This document shows positions 36,658 to 44,312 of a DNA stretch of 64,000 nucleotides, one piece after another. The stretch covers positions 182,735 through 246,734 of the forward strand of contig NZ_JAQTLH010000003.1 in the NCBI RefSeq assembly GCF_028714975.1. The letters are read 5' to 3'. The translations under genes and the position numbers were made by a program. The notes beneath the pieces are model-generated. The model had not been told where the DNA came from and did not search any database. It was given only the letters and a program-made list of their open reading frames with translations. How positions within the stretch are numbered: position 1 is the first letter of the stretch; every line of letters begins with the position of its first letter. Origin of the DNA: Sulfurimonas sp. (GTDB lineage: Bacteria; Campylobacterota; Campylobacteria; Campylobacterales; Sulfurimonadaceae).

Positions 36658-37590
36658 TTAGGCTCCAATGCTATCTTTTTTCGGTTTTCTTTTTTTTGGA
36701 TTTATCTCACATTTTGGAGTTGCATTTTGTGCGATATAGTCCATTATTTTTCCGGCAATGTCGATTTTTGTCGATTTTTCAATACCCTCAAGCCCCGGTG
36801 AAGAGTTTACTTCCATTACCAGCGGTCCTCTTGAAGATGGAATCATATCAACTCCGCAAATTCCGAGTCCTAAAGCTTTTGCGGCAGCAAGTGCCGTTGC
36901 TTTTTCTTTTTTTGTAAGTTTATGTGCAGTTGCTACTCCGCCTTGATGCAGATTTGATCTAAAATCACCCTCTGCACCCTGTCTTTTCATGGCACCTATA
37001 ATTTTTCCGCCGACTATAAACACTCTTATATCGGCTCCGCCTGCTTCTTCAATGTACTCTTGAACAAGAAGATTTACATCCATTCCGTAAAATGCGTCTA
37101 GTACCGATTTTGCCGCTTTTTCGCTATCGACTAAAACAACTCCTACCCCTTGGGTACCTTCGAGTATCTTTAGTATCAACGGAGCGCCGCCGCTAAGTTC
37201 AATAACATCTTTTGCATTTGACTTGTTTGAAGCAAAAACGGTTTTTGGCATATCTATACCGTTTTTAGAGAGAATTTGAAGACTTCTAAGTTTATCTCTG
37301 CTTCTTTTTATAGCTAAACTTCCTGTTGCGGTAAAAACACCCATCATCTCAAAGTGTCTTACCATAGCAGTTCCGTAAAATGTTCTGCTGGCTCCGATTC
37401 TTGGAATGATAGCATCGGGAGTCGGAAGCTCTTTTCCTAAGTAGTTGATTTTAAGTTCATCTTTCATAATCTCAATACTGCATTTTAAGTAATCAATCAC
37501 TCTAACTTCCCAGCCTCTTTTTTCAGCGGCTTGAACCAATCTTTTTGTCGAATACAACTCTTTATTTCTCGATAGTATGTATACTCTCAT
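36658..37590 (-). CDS. rimK: RimK-type ATP-grasp glutamate ligase
   Basis: This protein (310 residues from the ATG at 37590) starts [20 protein letters not shown] as in RimK and has the ATP-grasp sequence [34 protein letters not shown] and the Mg-binding [14 protein letters not shown]. RimK adds glutamates to the C-terminus of ribosomal protein S6 and can make polyglutamate. I prefer 37590 because AGGA lies seven bases upstream; an in-frame ATG at 37653 would create a longer overlap with the RimB gene. Confidence 0.9.
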   Translation of the reverse strand: MRVYILSRNKELYSTKRLVQAAEKRGWEVRVIDYLKCSIEIMKDELKINYLGKELPTPDAIIPRIGASRTFYGTAMVRHFEMMGVFTATGSLAIKRSRDKLRSLQILSKNGIDMPKTVFASNKSNAKDVIELSGGAPLILKILEGTQGVGVVLVDSEKAAKSVLDAFYGMDVNLLVQEYIEEAGGADIRVFIVGGKIIGAMKRQGAEGDFRSNLHQGGVATAHKLTKKEKATALAAAKALGLGICGVDMIPSSRGPLVMEVNSSPGLEGIEKSTKIDIAGKIMDYIAQNATPKCEINPKKRKPKKDSIGA

Positions 37591-38041
37591 TTTTTTTCCT
37601 GTTTGGATTTTTTTTTGTAAGACGCTCTTTTGTAAGATACTCTTTTGAGACATCGACTAAAAATTTATTTGCTAAGAACTTTCTTCCTATTAACATCGGG
37701 TATTTCATATCGGAACGGTCTGTCAAAGAGATAACGGTCATATACTTTTTTCCGAAAAAATCAACTTTTACCCTGATTGAGGGTCTTTTTTGAAATTTTC
37801 CGTTTGAACTTCTGACTTTTTTCATTCGGTAAAGCGGTATAGCCATCTTTTTTCCGTGATATGCGGGATGGATTTTGTCTAGTAATTTAAAATGTACGAT
37901 ATTTTCGTCATCAATAAATATATCGTCACAATGCAGGGCATTAGAATCCGCACCGGTATCAACCTTTGCATCTAAATCATAGAGATCTAAATCAATAATC
38001 GAGATAACCTCTTTGTTACCGATGATTTTTTTTTCTGGCAT
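37562..38041 (-). CDS. rimB: RimB-type retropepsin-like aspartic protease
   Basis: This protein (159 residues from the ATG at 38041) has the catalytic motif [16 protein letters not shown] near residue 25 and the family sequences [21 protein letters not shown] and [22 protein letters not shown]. It belongs to the putative ATP-dependent zinc protease family (DUF785, RimB), usually found beside rimK; it is thought to trim glutamates added by RimK. A longer start at 38119 is possible but adds an unmatched N-terminus. Confidence 0.82.
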   Translation of the reverse strand: MPEKKIIGNKEVISIIDLDLYDLDAKVDTGADSNALHCDDIFIDDENIVHFKLLDKIHPAYHGKKMAIPLYRMKKVRSSNGKFQKRPSIRVKVDFFGKKYMTVISLTDRSDMKYPMLIGRKFLANKFLVDVSKEYLTKERLTKKNPNRKKNESIHTIEK

Positions 38042-38166
38042 TCGATTAAGCTTCCGTTTTTTGGGTAGATTATAACATATAAAATTAGCAAAAAAATCAT
38101 TAATTACTGATTGAAACATAAGTCTACATTAAGATAATTTTTAGCAAAAAAAAAATCATTTGAGAG

Positions 38167-38172
38167 TATAAT
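38167..38172 (+). promoter_or_regulatory. Candidate -10 element for the 38286 gene
   Basis: TATAAT preceded by GAGAG lies in the divergent gap, 114 bases before the 38286 start. No good -35 is visible. The long leader is AT-rich and has no strong hairpin. Confidence 0.4.
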
Positions 38173-38285
38173 TTTGCTCAAAATAAAATTTTAGAGTACG
38201 GTAATAGTGGCATTTGTGCTAATGATAGTTATGTGAAAACATTGTTAATCCGCAACAGCGGAATGTATTTGTTAAGAGGGCAAAT

Positions 38286-38534
38286 ATGACATTAAAAGAT
38301 TTGGAATTTCTGTTAGAGTTAAACGGTGTAATGCAAAAAGATATTGATTGCATCTTAGATTTTGCTAAAAAAAACGGCATCGATAAAGAAGAGATTGACG
38401 ACGAACTCAATAAATTAGGTTATGAGAGGCTTCTTGAGAACGAAGGAGAAGAGTCTTGGGATGAAGATGACGACGACTACGGTTATGTGCAAAAATTTCC
38501 TAATAGACATAAGTTCTCAGAGGATTATGACTAA
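38286..38534 (+). CDS. Small acidic hypothetical protein
   Basis: I do not recognise this 82-residue protein. It has a helical first half (TLKDLEFLLELNGVMQKDIDCILDFAKK) and a strongly acidic stretch (ESWDEDDDDYGY) before a mixed tail. AGAGGG precedes the ATG. It is alone on the plus strand between the rimB promoter region and the coiled-coil genes. It is likely cytoplasmic. Confidence 0.6.
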   Translation: MTLKDLEFLLELNGVMQKDIDCILDFAKKNGIDKEEIDDELNKLGYERLLENEGEESWDEDDDDYGYVQKFPNRHKFSEDYD

Positions 38535-38572
38535 CACGGGTTTTTTTCAAAACCTCAAAGAGGACGGTGCTT

Positions 38573-38600
38573 GTCATTGCGAACAAAGTGAAGCAATCTA
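38573..38600. repeat. Intergenic copy of the palindromic repeat found in wzx and rfbB
   Basis: GTCATTGCGAACAAAGTGAA followed by GCAATCTA is the same family unit as the coding copies at 14-19 kb, here outside genes. It lies between the acidic protein gene and the coiled-coil gene. Confidence 0.8.
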
Positions 38601-38687
38601 AAAGAAAGCTATGCAAGTCTAATCAATAAGGTTTAATAATTAAATTATGATAGAATTATATTTACATTATAAAAATAGGACAATTTT

Positions 38688-38915
38688 ATGCAAAATCAAA
38701 CAACTTTATCAAAATTAGGCGACAAAGTTTCAACCATTGTTGAGCGATATAATTTTTTAAAAGAGGAAAATGAGATGCTTCGAATCGAAGTTATCAAGTT
38801 AAAAGCAGAAAGCGAAGCTAAAACCAGAGAGATAGAAAAACTAGTAGAAGAGAATGCTCTAAAAGATTTGGAAATTGAAGAGATAGTTCAAAAAATAGAA
38901 AGCATAATGGTTTAA
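38688..38915 (+). CDS. ZapB-like coiled-coil protein
   Basis: This 75-residue protein is almost wholly a coiled coil (heptads from about residue 12 to 70) with a Lys/Glu-rich pattern such as YNFLKEENEMLRIEVIKLKA. Size and pattern fit ZapB, which bundles FtsZ at the division site, but coiled coils attract false matches. The next gene, 9 bases away, may be its ZapA partner. AGGA precedes the ATG, and a TAGAAT -10 lies near 38650. Confidence 0.55.
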   Translation: MQNQTTLSKLGDKVSTIVERYNFLKEENEMLRIEVIKLKAESEAKTREIEKLVEENALKDLEIEEIVQKIESIMV

Positions 38916-38924
38916 ACGAAGTAA

Positions 38925-39143
38925 ATGAGTAAAAGACTTGGTTTAAATATAGGCGGTCGTCGTTTTGATGTTGATGTGGAAGATAGCTTTGCTCCTTTTT
39001 TAGAACAACAAATGAAAAATGATTTTAATATGGAAGGCAATAATGATTTAAAAGTATTGCTTCAAGCATATGTGCGTAAAAACCATAATCTGTTTCTACA
39101 AGAACAAAAAATAGAAGAAATTACAAAAAAATTAGAAATTTAA
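38925..39143 (+). CDS. ZapA-like small protein
   Basis: This 72-residue protein starts RLGLNIGGRRFDVDVEDSF, similar to the beta-hairpin start of ZapA (binding of the tubulin homologue FtsZ), and ends with a charged helix (HNLFLQEQKIEEITKKLEI). It lies 9 bases after the coiled-coil gene. The division role is inferred from size, the motif and the pairing, and is not secure. Confidence 0.5.
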   Translation: MSKRLGLNIGGRRFDVDVEDSFAPFLEQQMKNDFNMEGNNDLKVLLQAYVRKNHNLFLQEQKIEEITKKLEI

Positions 39144-39174
39144 AGGCTAGATTTATTATTATATAAGTTAAGCG

Positions 39175-39183
39175 TGATATAAT
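39175..39183 (+). promoter_or_regulatory. Extended -10 promoter of tRNA-Arg
   Basis: TGATATAAT combines a TG extension with a perfect TATAAT, 27 bases before the tRNA 5' end. The -35 is not evident. Confidence 0.65.
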
Positions 39184-39209
39184 TTCACTCTCTTAAATAG
39201 AGTAAATGT

Positions 39210-39286
39210 GCGTTCGTAGCTCAGCTGGATAGAGCACTGGTTTGCGGTACCAGCGGTCAGGGATTCGAATTCCTTCGGGCGCACCA
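39210..39286 (+). tRNA. tRNA-Arg (anticodon GCG)
   Basis: The 77-nt sequence folds as a cloverleaf: acceptor GCGTTCG pairs with CGGGCGC, the D arm has AGCTCAGCTGGATAGAGC, the anticodon stem is CTGGT/ACCAG with loop TTGCGGT, the T arm has GATTCGAAT and CCA is encoded. Anticodon GCG (39244-39246) reads CGC and, by wobble, CGU. Many bacteria use an ACG (inosine) tRNA for these codons instead. Confidence 0.92.
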
Positions 39287-39422
39287 TATAAAACTTCAAG
39301 AATATATAATCCACACAAAAATTCTTACAAAAATTTTCTTAGCATCCATAAATTGTTAATTTATAGTGCCCATTTTGATTTATCTAAAGTAATTTATTTC
39401 ATAAAGTTTAAGAAATTACACT

Positions 39423-39457
39423 AAAACAGCATCTACGATCGTGATGCTGTTTTGCTT
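39423..39457 (+). terminator. Rho-independent terminator between the tRNA genes
   Basis: AAAACAGCATC pairs with GATGCTGTTTT across a nine-base loop, followed by GCTTTT. It ends transcription from the first tRNA-Arg and lies just before the second. The gap 39287-39422 shows no supported gene. Confidence 0.75.
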
Positions 39458-39462
39458 TTGCA

Positions 39463-39538
39463 CTCCTTATCGCTTAACTGGATAAAGCAGTCCCCTCCTA
39501 AGGGATAGCTCTAGGTTCGATTCCTAGTAGGGAGACCA
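39463..39538 (+). tRNA. tRNA-Arg (anticodon CCT)
   Basis: The 76-nt sequence has acceptor CTCCTTA/TAGGGAG with A and encoded CCA, a D arm ATCGCTTAACTGGATAAAGC, anticodon stem GTCCC/GGGAT around CTCCTAA, and a T arm GGTTCGATTCC. Anticodon CCT (39497-39499) reads AGG. The 3' end is 9 bases from the end of holA on the other strand. Confidence 0.9.
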
Positions 39539-39547
39539 TCCATCAAG

Positions 39548-40510
39548 TTATAGCAATTGCTGAACCCTTATAAGCGTAGATAAAAGTATAGCGCTCTTAT
39601 CCACATGTGAACTTTTCATCTTCAACTCGCTCTCAAGTAGCAGTTCATGTAGTTTATAGTATCTGTTTGGTTTAAATTTTATTGATAATTCTGATTTTTC
39701 TTTTACTATTTGAGGCGGTGCCGGATAACCTAAAATTGCCATTGCGTTTGGCGTTCCGTTTACACGAATGTAGATATTAAACATATAGAGTTGCGTTAGA
39801 TATGTTGTAATAGCAGTGAGTATTCGTATCTCATCTTCTCCGTGCTCAAGCATATTTTGCAGTTCAACTTTAAAATCTTTTTTATTTAAAATCTTTTTTA
39901 TAAAATCATCTATATTTATCTCTGAGAGTCCGAAAATCAGCTGCTCTATATCCTTGGTAGTTACTGCTCTGTTTAAAATTTTTAATTTTTCAAGCTCATT
40001 GCATGCAAGAGCGATATCTCCGTTATGAACAGCCAGAAGATGATTTATGGTATAGTTGTCTATATCTACATACTTTTCTTTAGCTGCCTGAGAAACGCTA
40101 AAAACTGCCTCTGTATGACTTGGATGAAAAAATCTAACACACATTGTGTTTGTTTTTGCCGCTGCCTTTGCATAAGCTTTATAATCATCTCCGTAGTAAG
40201 CATAAATAAAGATATTGCTTGAGTTTTTTTCACACTGCTCAATAAGTATATCCAGCTCTTTTTTAGGAATTTTCTTTTCACTTTTAATGATTAAAACATT
40301 TTGATCGCCAAAGAGTGAAGCTTGTGAAAGATGTGCTTTTGCAGAGCCAAAATCATACTCGTCATGGTAAAATTTTGCTACCGAAGCATCAGAGATATTT
40401 GTAAGGATTTGTATATATTTGTCTATTAAAAAACTGCTCTCACCAAAAAGTATAAAACTGTTTGAGAGGGAGTTGTTTTGTATATGTTTGTCTAGCTCGC
40501 TTTTGTACAC
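39548..40510 (-). CDS. holA: DNA polymerase III subunit delta
   Basis: This 320-residue protein begins YKSELDKHIQNNSLSNSFILFGESSFLIDKYIQIL, with a degenerate P-loop-like strand, and has the HolA middle region (HNGDIALACNELEKLKIL, then LSEINIDDFIKKILNKKDF) and a helical C-terminus. It is the clamp-loader wrench that opens the sliding clamp. It starts 3 bases after the RNase R gene ends. Confidence 0.85.
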   Translation of the reverse strand: MYKSELDKHIQNNSLSNSFILFGESSFLIDKYIQILTNISDASVAKFYHDEYDFGSAKAHLSQASLFGDQNVLIIKSEKKIPKKELDILIEQCEKNSSNIFIYAYYGDDYKAYAKAAAKTNTMCVRFFHPSHTEAVFSVSQAAKEKYVDIDNYTINHLLAVHNGDIALACNELEKLKILNRAVTTKDIEQLIFGLSEINIDDFIKKILNKKDFKVELQNMLEHGEDEIRILTAITTYLTQLYMFNIYIRVNGTPNAMAILGYPAPPQIVKEKSELSIKFKPNRYYKLHELLLESELKMKSSHVDKSAILLSTLIRVQQLL

Positions 40511-40512
40511 AA

Positions 40513-42459
40513 TTAGTTGTCTCTCTCTATTCTCTCAACAACACTTGCGTAAATTTTTGCTTTAGCAATATCTACTTTGTCGATTCTAACTTTTACATCT
40601 TCAAACAAAAGAGCATCCAAGCTGCGGGTAATAAAAAATCTTGCCCCCTGAAGCTCATCGTGAAGTTCGGCTTTTAATACAGGCTCGGTAGATACTATTC
40701 TAGCCTTAAACACATTTTCTAAATTTTCCTCTGCCCAACGAGCAAATTTTCTTGCCATAAACTCAACTTCTATCGTTGCCGCTTCTCTCTCTTTTTCACT
40801 AACACTAACACAGAGTGATTCTATATTTCTCAAAACATAAGAGCCTTCCATCGTGTCGTTATTATTAATAGCTTTTAACAGTCTATGGACAATTAAATCG
40901 GAATATCTCCTAATAGGCGATGTAAAATGCGTGTACTCTTCAAACCCTAACCCAAAGTGTCCGGCATTAATCGGCGCATATCTGGCTTGCATTTGAGATT
41001 GGATAATCAGGGTGTCTACTTCAGATGATAGCCCCATCTCTTTTGCCTGTTTTTGTATCTCGGTTATGGTCTCTTTAATGGATTTTTTTATATCTACAAA
41101 CATTCCGATACCCGCCAACTCTTGGTAGAGGTTTTGAAGTTTAAGCTGATTTGGAGGTTCATGTATACGAAATATACCTCTTGAGAATCTTTTTGCAGCC
41201 TCTTTGTTCGCCAAAAGCATACAATCTTCTATTAAAGCATGTGACGGTGTCTCCTGTGCATAAGTAGTATGCGTTATATTGGAGTTTTCATCGATAAACA
41301 TCTCAAGTTCGTGTGAGCGAAAATCATAACCGATTTTTAATCTTTTCGCCTTTAAAGCATCTGTAATTACCCTTAACTTAGATATATAATCAAAAATTTT
41401 CTCTTCATCACCGTTTTTGGCTGCTAAATTACCGTTAAAAAAATCATCTATCTCTTCATAGTTGAATCTTCTTTGCGAGTGTATGATTGCTTCATAAACT
41501 TTTGAGTCGCTTACTTCCAAAGAGTTAAGGTCTAGTTTCATCTCAAAAACATAAGAGAGTCTATCTACATGCGGCTGCAGCGAGCAGAGCGTCTCACTCA
41601 GCTGTCTTGGAAGCATCGGAATAGAGCGGTGAGGAAGATAGATAGAAAAACTTCTATATATTGCTTCATTGTCAATCGCCCCAAAAGGAGTAACATACTC
41701 GCTTACATCCGCAATTGCTACATAAAGAGTAGTCGTCTCCTCAACATAACAGATAGCATCGTCAAAATCTTTTGCAGTAACGGGGTCAATCGTGCAAAAA
41801 GGCAATTTTCTTAAATCAACTCTGGATGGGTAAAGTGAAGCATCGACTTCTTTAAATGATGAAGCAAGTTCCAAAACTTCTTGAGTAAATTCATCATGTT
41901 TATTAAACTGTGCAAGAACTATCTTTTCGTCAACGAGAGGATCTTTTATATTGCCAAGCCGCTCCATTATAGTGAAGTCTTGATTGTTGATTTTAAAAAC
42001 ATCGCCATCTTCGTACGAGTTTAGTTCGCTTTGGCTTATCTCGACTCCGGCAGGAAACTCCGTTTTTAAATCAATTAAAGATTTTTGACCCTCTTTTGAA
42101 ACTATATAAGCTATGCTATAAGTTTGCGCTCTCCCTACAATCTCAACTATTTTGGCACTTGGGGTTCCTCTTTTGCCAAGAAGTCTTTGTGCAATAACAA
42201 GATCACCCTCTTTTGCTTTGATGGTTTCGACATCATCAATAAAAAGATCACGAACATACTCACCGATGACATTTAGATATGCAGTGCCGTTTTGAACAAG
42301 TCCCAATGTACCGGCACGATATTTTGAGTTAAATTTATATACATTCTCTTTTTTAGTAATGTACTCTTTTGCTAAAAAATCATTTACGGATTTTAGCTCA
42401 TCGGGGGCAATATCTTGTTCACTCAGTCCATGAGTGAGTCTTATTAAGAGAAATTTCAT
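40513..42459 (-). CDS. rnr: RNase R/II family exoribonuclease
   Basis: This 648-residue protein has a cold-shock-like N-terminal domain, the RNB catalytic domain with FCTIDPVTAKDFDDAICYV near residue 225 (three metal-binding Asp residues) and YTHFTSPIRRYSDLIVHRLL near 530. The C-terminal S1-like part is short. It degrades RNA processively 3' to 5' in the cytoplasm. Campylobacterota have a single RNase R-like enzyme that takes the place of RNase II. Spacing to the HDOD gene upstream is 8 bases. Confidence 0.9.
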   Translation of the reverse strand: MKFLLIRLTHGLSEQDIAPDELKSVNDFLAKEYITKKENVYKFNSKYRAGTLGLVQNGTAYLNVIGEYVRDLFIDDVETIKAKEGDLVIAQRLLGKRGTPSAKIVEIVGRAQTYSIAYIVSKEGQKSLIDLKTEFPAGVEISQSELNSYEDGDVFKINNQDFTIMERLGNIKDPLVDEKIVLAQFNKHDEFTQEVLELASSFKEVDASLYPSRVDLRKLPFCTIDPVTAKDFDDAICYVEETTTLYVAIADVSEYVTPFGAIDNEAIYRSFSIYLPHRSIPMLPRQLSETLCSLQPHVDRLSYVFEMKLDLNSLEVSDSKVYEAIIHSQRRFNYEEIDDFFNGNLAAKNGDEEKIFDYISKLRVITDALKAKRLKIGYDFRSHELEMFIDENSNITHTTYAQETPSHALIEDCMLLANKEAAKRFSRGIFRIHEPPNQLKLQNLYQELAGIGMFVDIKKSIKETITEIQKQAKEMGLSSEVDTLIIQSQMQARYAPINAGHFGLGFEEYTHFTSPIRRYSDLIVHRLLKAINNNDTMEGSYVLRNIESLCVSVSEKEREAATIEVEFMARKFARWAEENLENVFKARIVSTEPVLKAELHDELQGARFFITRSLDALLFEDVKVRIDKVDIAKAKIYASVVERIERDN

Positions 42460-42467
42460 TCTAAGCG

Positions 42468-43265
42468 TTAAGCGTTTTCTAACGCTTTATCAAAACTTTC
42501 CATATCAAGACCGTATTTAATAATTAACTCTTTTGCCGCAGCCGTGCTTGCATCGGTTATCACGCCGCTAATCGGTACTGCCGTGCGGACAACATGTAAA
42601 ATTTGTGCAGATTTTCTAAACTCCTCTTTAGCCTTGTCCGGATTTTGACAGTTGCGTATAGTCTCAACAAGTCCTAACTCAAATCTCCAATGTTCAAAAA
42701 TAGTAGCACTTACCTCCGGAGTATCTACTCCGACGACTTCTCTCTCGGCTGCTTCAATATCACCAAGAGCAGCTAGAGCGTCTTTAAATTTTTGCTCACT
42801 CTTATCGCTTATGATTTGTTGAGCAATTAAAACTTTACCGATTTCTACCAAAAATGCCGCCGGAGATAAAATACCCAGAAGTTTAGCCTCTTTTCTTAAG
42901 CACCATGCCGTTATTAAAGAGTGTTGTCTTTTTGAGAGCAGAGAGAATGCATCGCTGTTAATACCGTACGGAGACAAATCAAGAGAAAAACTCTTCTTTA
43001 CGATGCTAGCAAGAGCAAAACCTCTTACCGTTCCCATGCCAAAGAGACCGACTGCCTGACTAATCGCATTTATTTCACGGCTAAAGCCATACAGAGGCGA
43101 ATTTGCCGCTTTTAGAATATCCGCAGTTAAAAGAGGATCTCTCTCTAAAATCTTAATCATATCGTTAAAAGTGCTATTTGGGTCTTGATAAACAGACTCT
43201 ATCTGCATTGCCGATTCCGGAAGCGGCGGAAGTTGTTTGATTTTTTTAAGTATCTCTTCAGTCAT
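42468..43265 (-). CDS. HDOD domain signalling protein
   Basis: This 265-residue protein has the HDOD pattern PPLPESAMQIESVYQDPNST and LLTADILKAANSPLYGFSREINAISQAVGLFG in its first third. The HD metal ligands of true phosphohydrolases are not conserved, as usual in HDOD. Such proteins take part in signalling and stress responses of unknown mechanism. It is probably cotranscribed with the rnr and holA genes downstream. Confidence 0.85.
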   Translation of the reverse strand: MTEEILKKIKQLPPLPESAMQIESVYQDPNSTFNDMIKILERDPLLTADILKAANSPLYGFSREINAISQAVGLFGMGTVRGFALASIVKKSFSLDLSPYGINSDAFSLLSKRQHSLITAWCLRKEAKLLGILSPAAFLVEIGKVLIAQQIISDKSEQKFKDALAALGDIEAAEREVVGVDTPEVSATIFEHWRFELGLVETIRNCQNPDKAKEEFRKSAQILHVVRTAVPISGVITDASTAAAKELIIKYGLDMESFDKALENA

Positions 43266-43386
43266 CTAATTCTCTCTTTTATCGACATATAATTTAGGTA
43301 TATGATACATAGATGTTCATAAAAAAGTACTGAATATTTACAAATTATTGATACTATTTTCTTGATATTTAAAAAAAAGGAAAAAC

Positions 43387-43713
43387 ATGCAAACAGAAGC
43401 GATGCTGATACAACTAGGTTATGTGCCAAACGATGCTTTGATTAAACAACTTCAAAAAATTCAAGCCAACACTGAGGGCTACGAGAAGATACAAAAACAT
43501 ATTATGGATTTACATGATCATTTAAAAGTTGACGATTCTTATGTTGCTCTGTCAAATTCAAATGACTATTTTAAAATAAAAATAGATTCTTCAAGCCCAG
43601 AAATTGTGGAGGAAGCACACGAAAAAATTAAGCATTTCAGCGATAAATTTAAAGTAAAAGTAAATAAATTAGAAAATAAAAACACCTACTATATTTTAGG
43701 TTTCAACGCTTAG
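43387..43713 (+). CDS. Hypothetical protein
   Basis: I do not recognise this 108-residue protein. It is helical at the N-terminus (ALIKQLQKIQANTEGYEKIQKHIMDLHDHLK) and has a short strand-helix-strand C-terminus. No signal peptide is seen. AAAGGA precedes the ATG. It lies 5 bases before the greB-like gene and is probably cotranscribed with it. Confidence 0.6.
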   Translation: MQTEAMLIQLGYVPNDALIKQLQKIQANTEGYEKIQKHIMDLHDHLKVDDSYVALSNSNDYFKIKIDSSSPEIVEEAHEKIKHFSDKFKVKVNKLENKNTYYILGFNA

Positions 43714-43718
43714 GTACT

Positions 43719-44249
43719 TTGAAATTGCAAGAGCCTATGAGTATAGAGGGTTATGACCTTCTCATTGAAGAGTTTAAGTTTTTACTAGAGGTTGAAAAAC
43801 CTAAAGTTGCGCAGGAAAAATTAGTTGCCGCAGCTTTGGGAGACAGAAGCGAAAATGCTGATTATCAAGCGGCAAAAGAGAAACTTCGCCATATTGACAA
43901 AAGGCTTTTTTATCTAAACTCTATGATACAAAAATCTCAGATTATAGATCCATCGCAACTCTCACACAAAAGAGTAAGTTTTGGAAGCAGCGTAAAGATT
44001 GTAAATCTCCAAACGGATGAAGAAGAGAGTTACACGATTTGCGGTGTTTTGGAATCGGAACCCGAATATGGACTTATATCCGTGCACTCTCCTCTTGCTC
44101 GTGCGCTACTTGGCAAAGAGGTAGATGAACAGTTAAAAGTCCAACTTCCAAATGCGAAAAAAGAGTATGAAATATTAGAAATCTGCTATAAAAACATCTT
44201 TTCACTCAAAAAAAATATTCGTAAAAAGTCTGACTTTTCCTTTCATTAG
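43719..44249 (+). CDS. greB: GreA/GreB-type transcription elongation factor
   Basis: This 176-residue protein has the coiled-coil N-terminal domain with the acidic tip LGDRSENADYQAAKEKLRHID, which reaches the polymerase active site, and the FKBP-like C-terminal domain (YGLISVHSPLARALLGKEVDEQ). GDRSENADYQ matches GreB better than GreA. It rescues backtracked RNA polymerase by stimulating transcript cleavage. The TTG at 43719 gives the usual GreB start; an in-frame ATG at 43737 is a shorter alternative. A basic 20-residue tail is unusual. Confidence 0.85.
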   Translation: MKLQEPMSIEGYDLLIEEFKFLLEVEKPKVAQEKLVAAALGDRSENADYQAAKEKLRHIDKRLFYLNSMIQKSQIIDPSQLSHKRVSFGSSVKIVNLQTDEEESYTICGVLESEPEYGLISVHSPLARALLGKEVDEQLKVQLPNAKKEYEILEICYKNIFSLKKNIRKKSDFSFH

Positions 44250-44268
44250 ATTTTTTTACCAACTATTT

Positions 44269-44279
44269 TTAGATATAAT
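44269..44279 (+). promoter_or_regulatory. Promoter of purL
   Basis: TTAGATATAAT lies 33 bases before the purL GTG start, with TATAAT at 44274-44279. It is identical to the sequences before murA and rimO. Confidence 0.6.
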
Positions 44280-44312
44280 CCACCTTTAAAAACCAAATTT
44301 TTAGGATTCCCC

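Noticed and set aside
39242..39424. Plus-strand ORF starting inside tRNA-Arg
   Set aside because: Its start is in the tRNA and its end meets the terminator; no RBS or family pattern.
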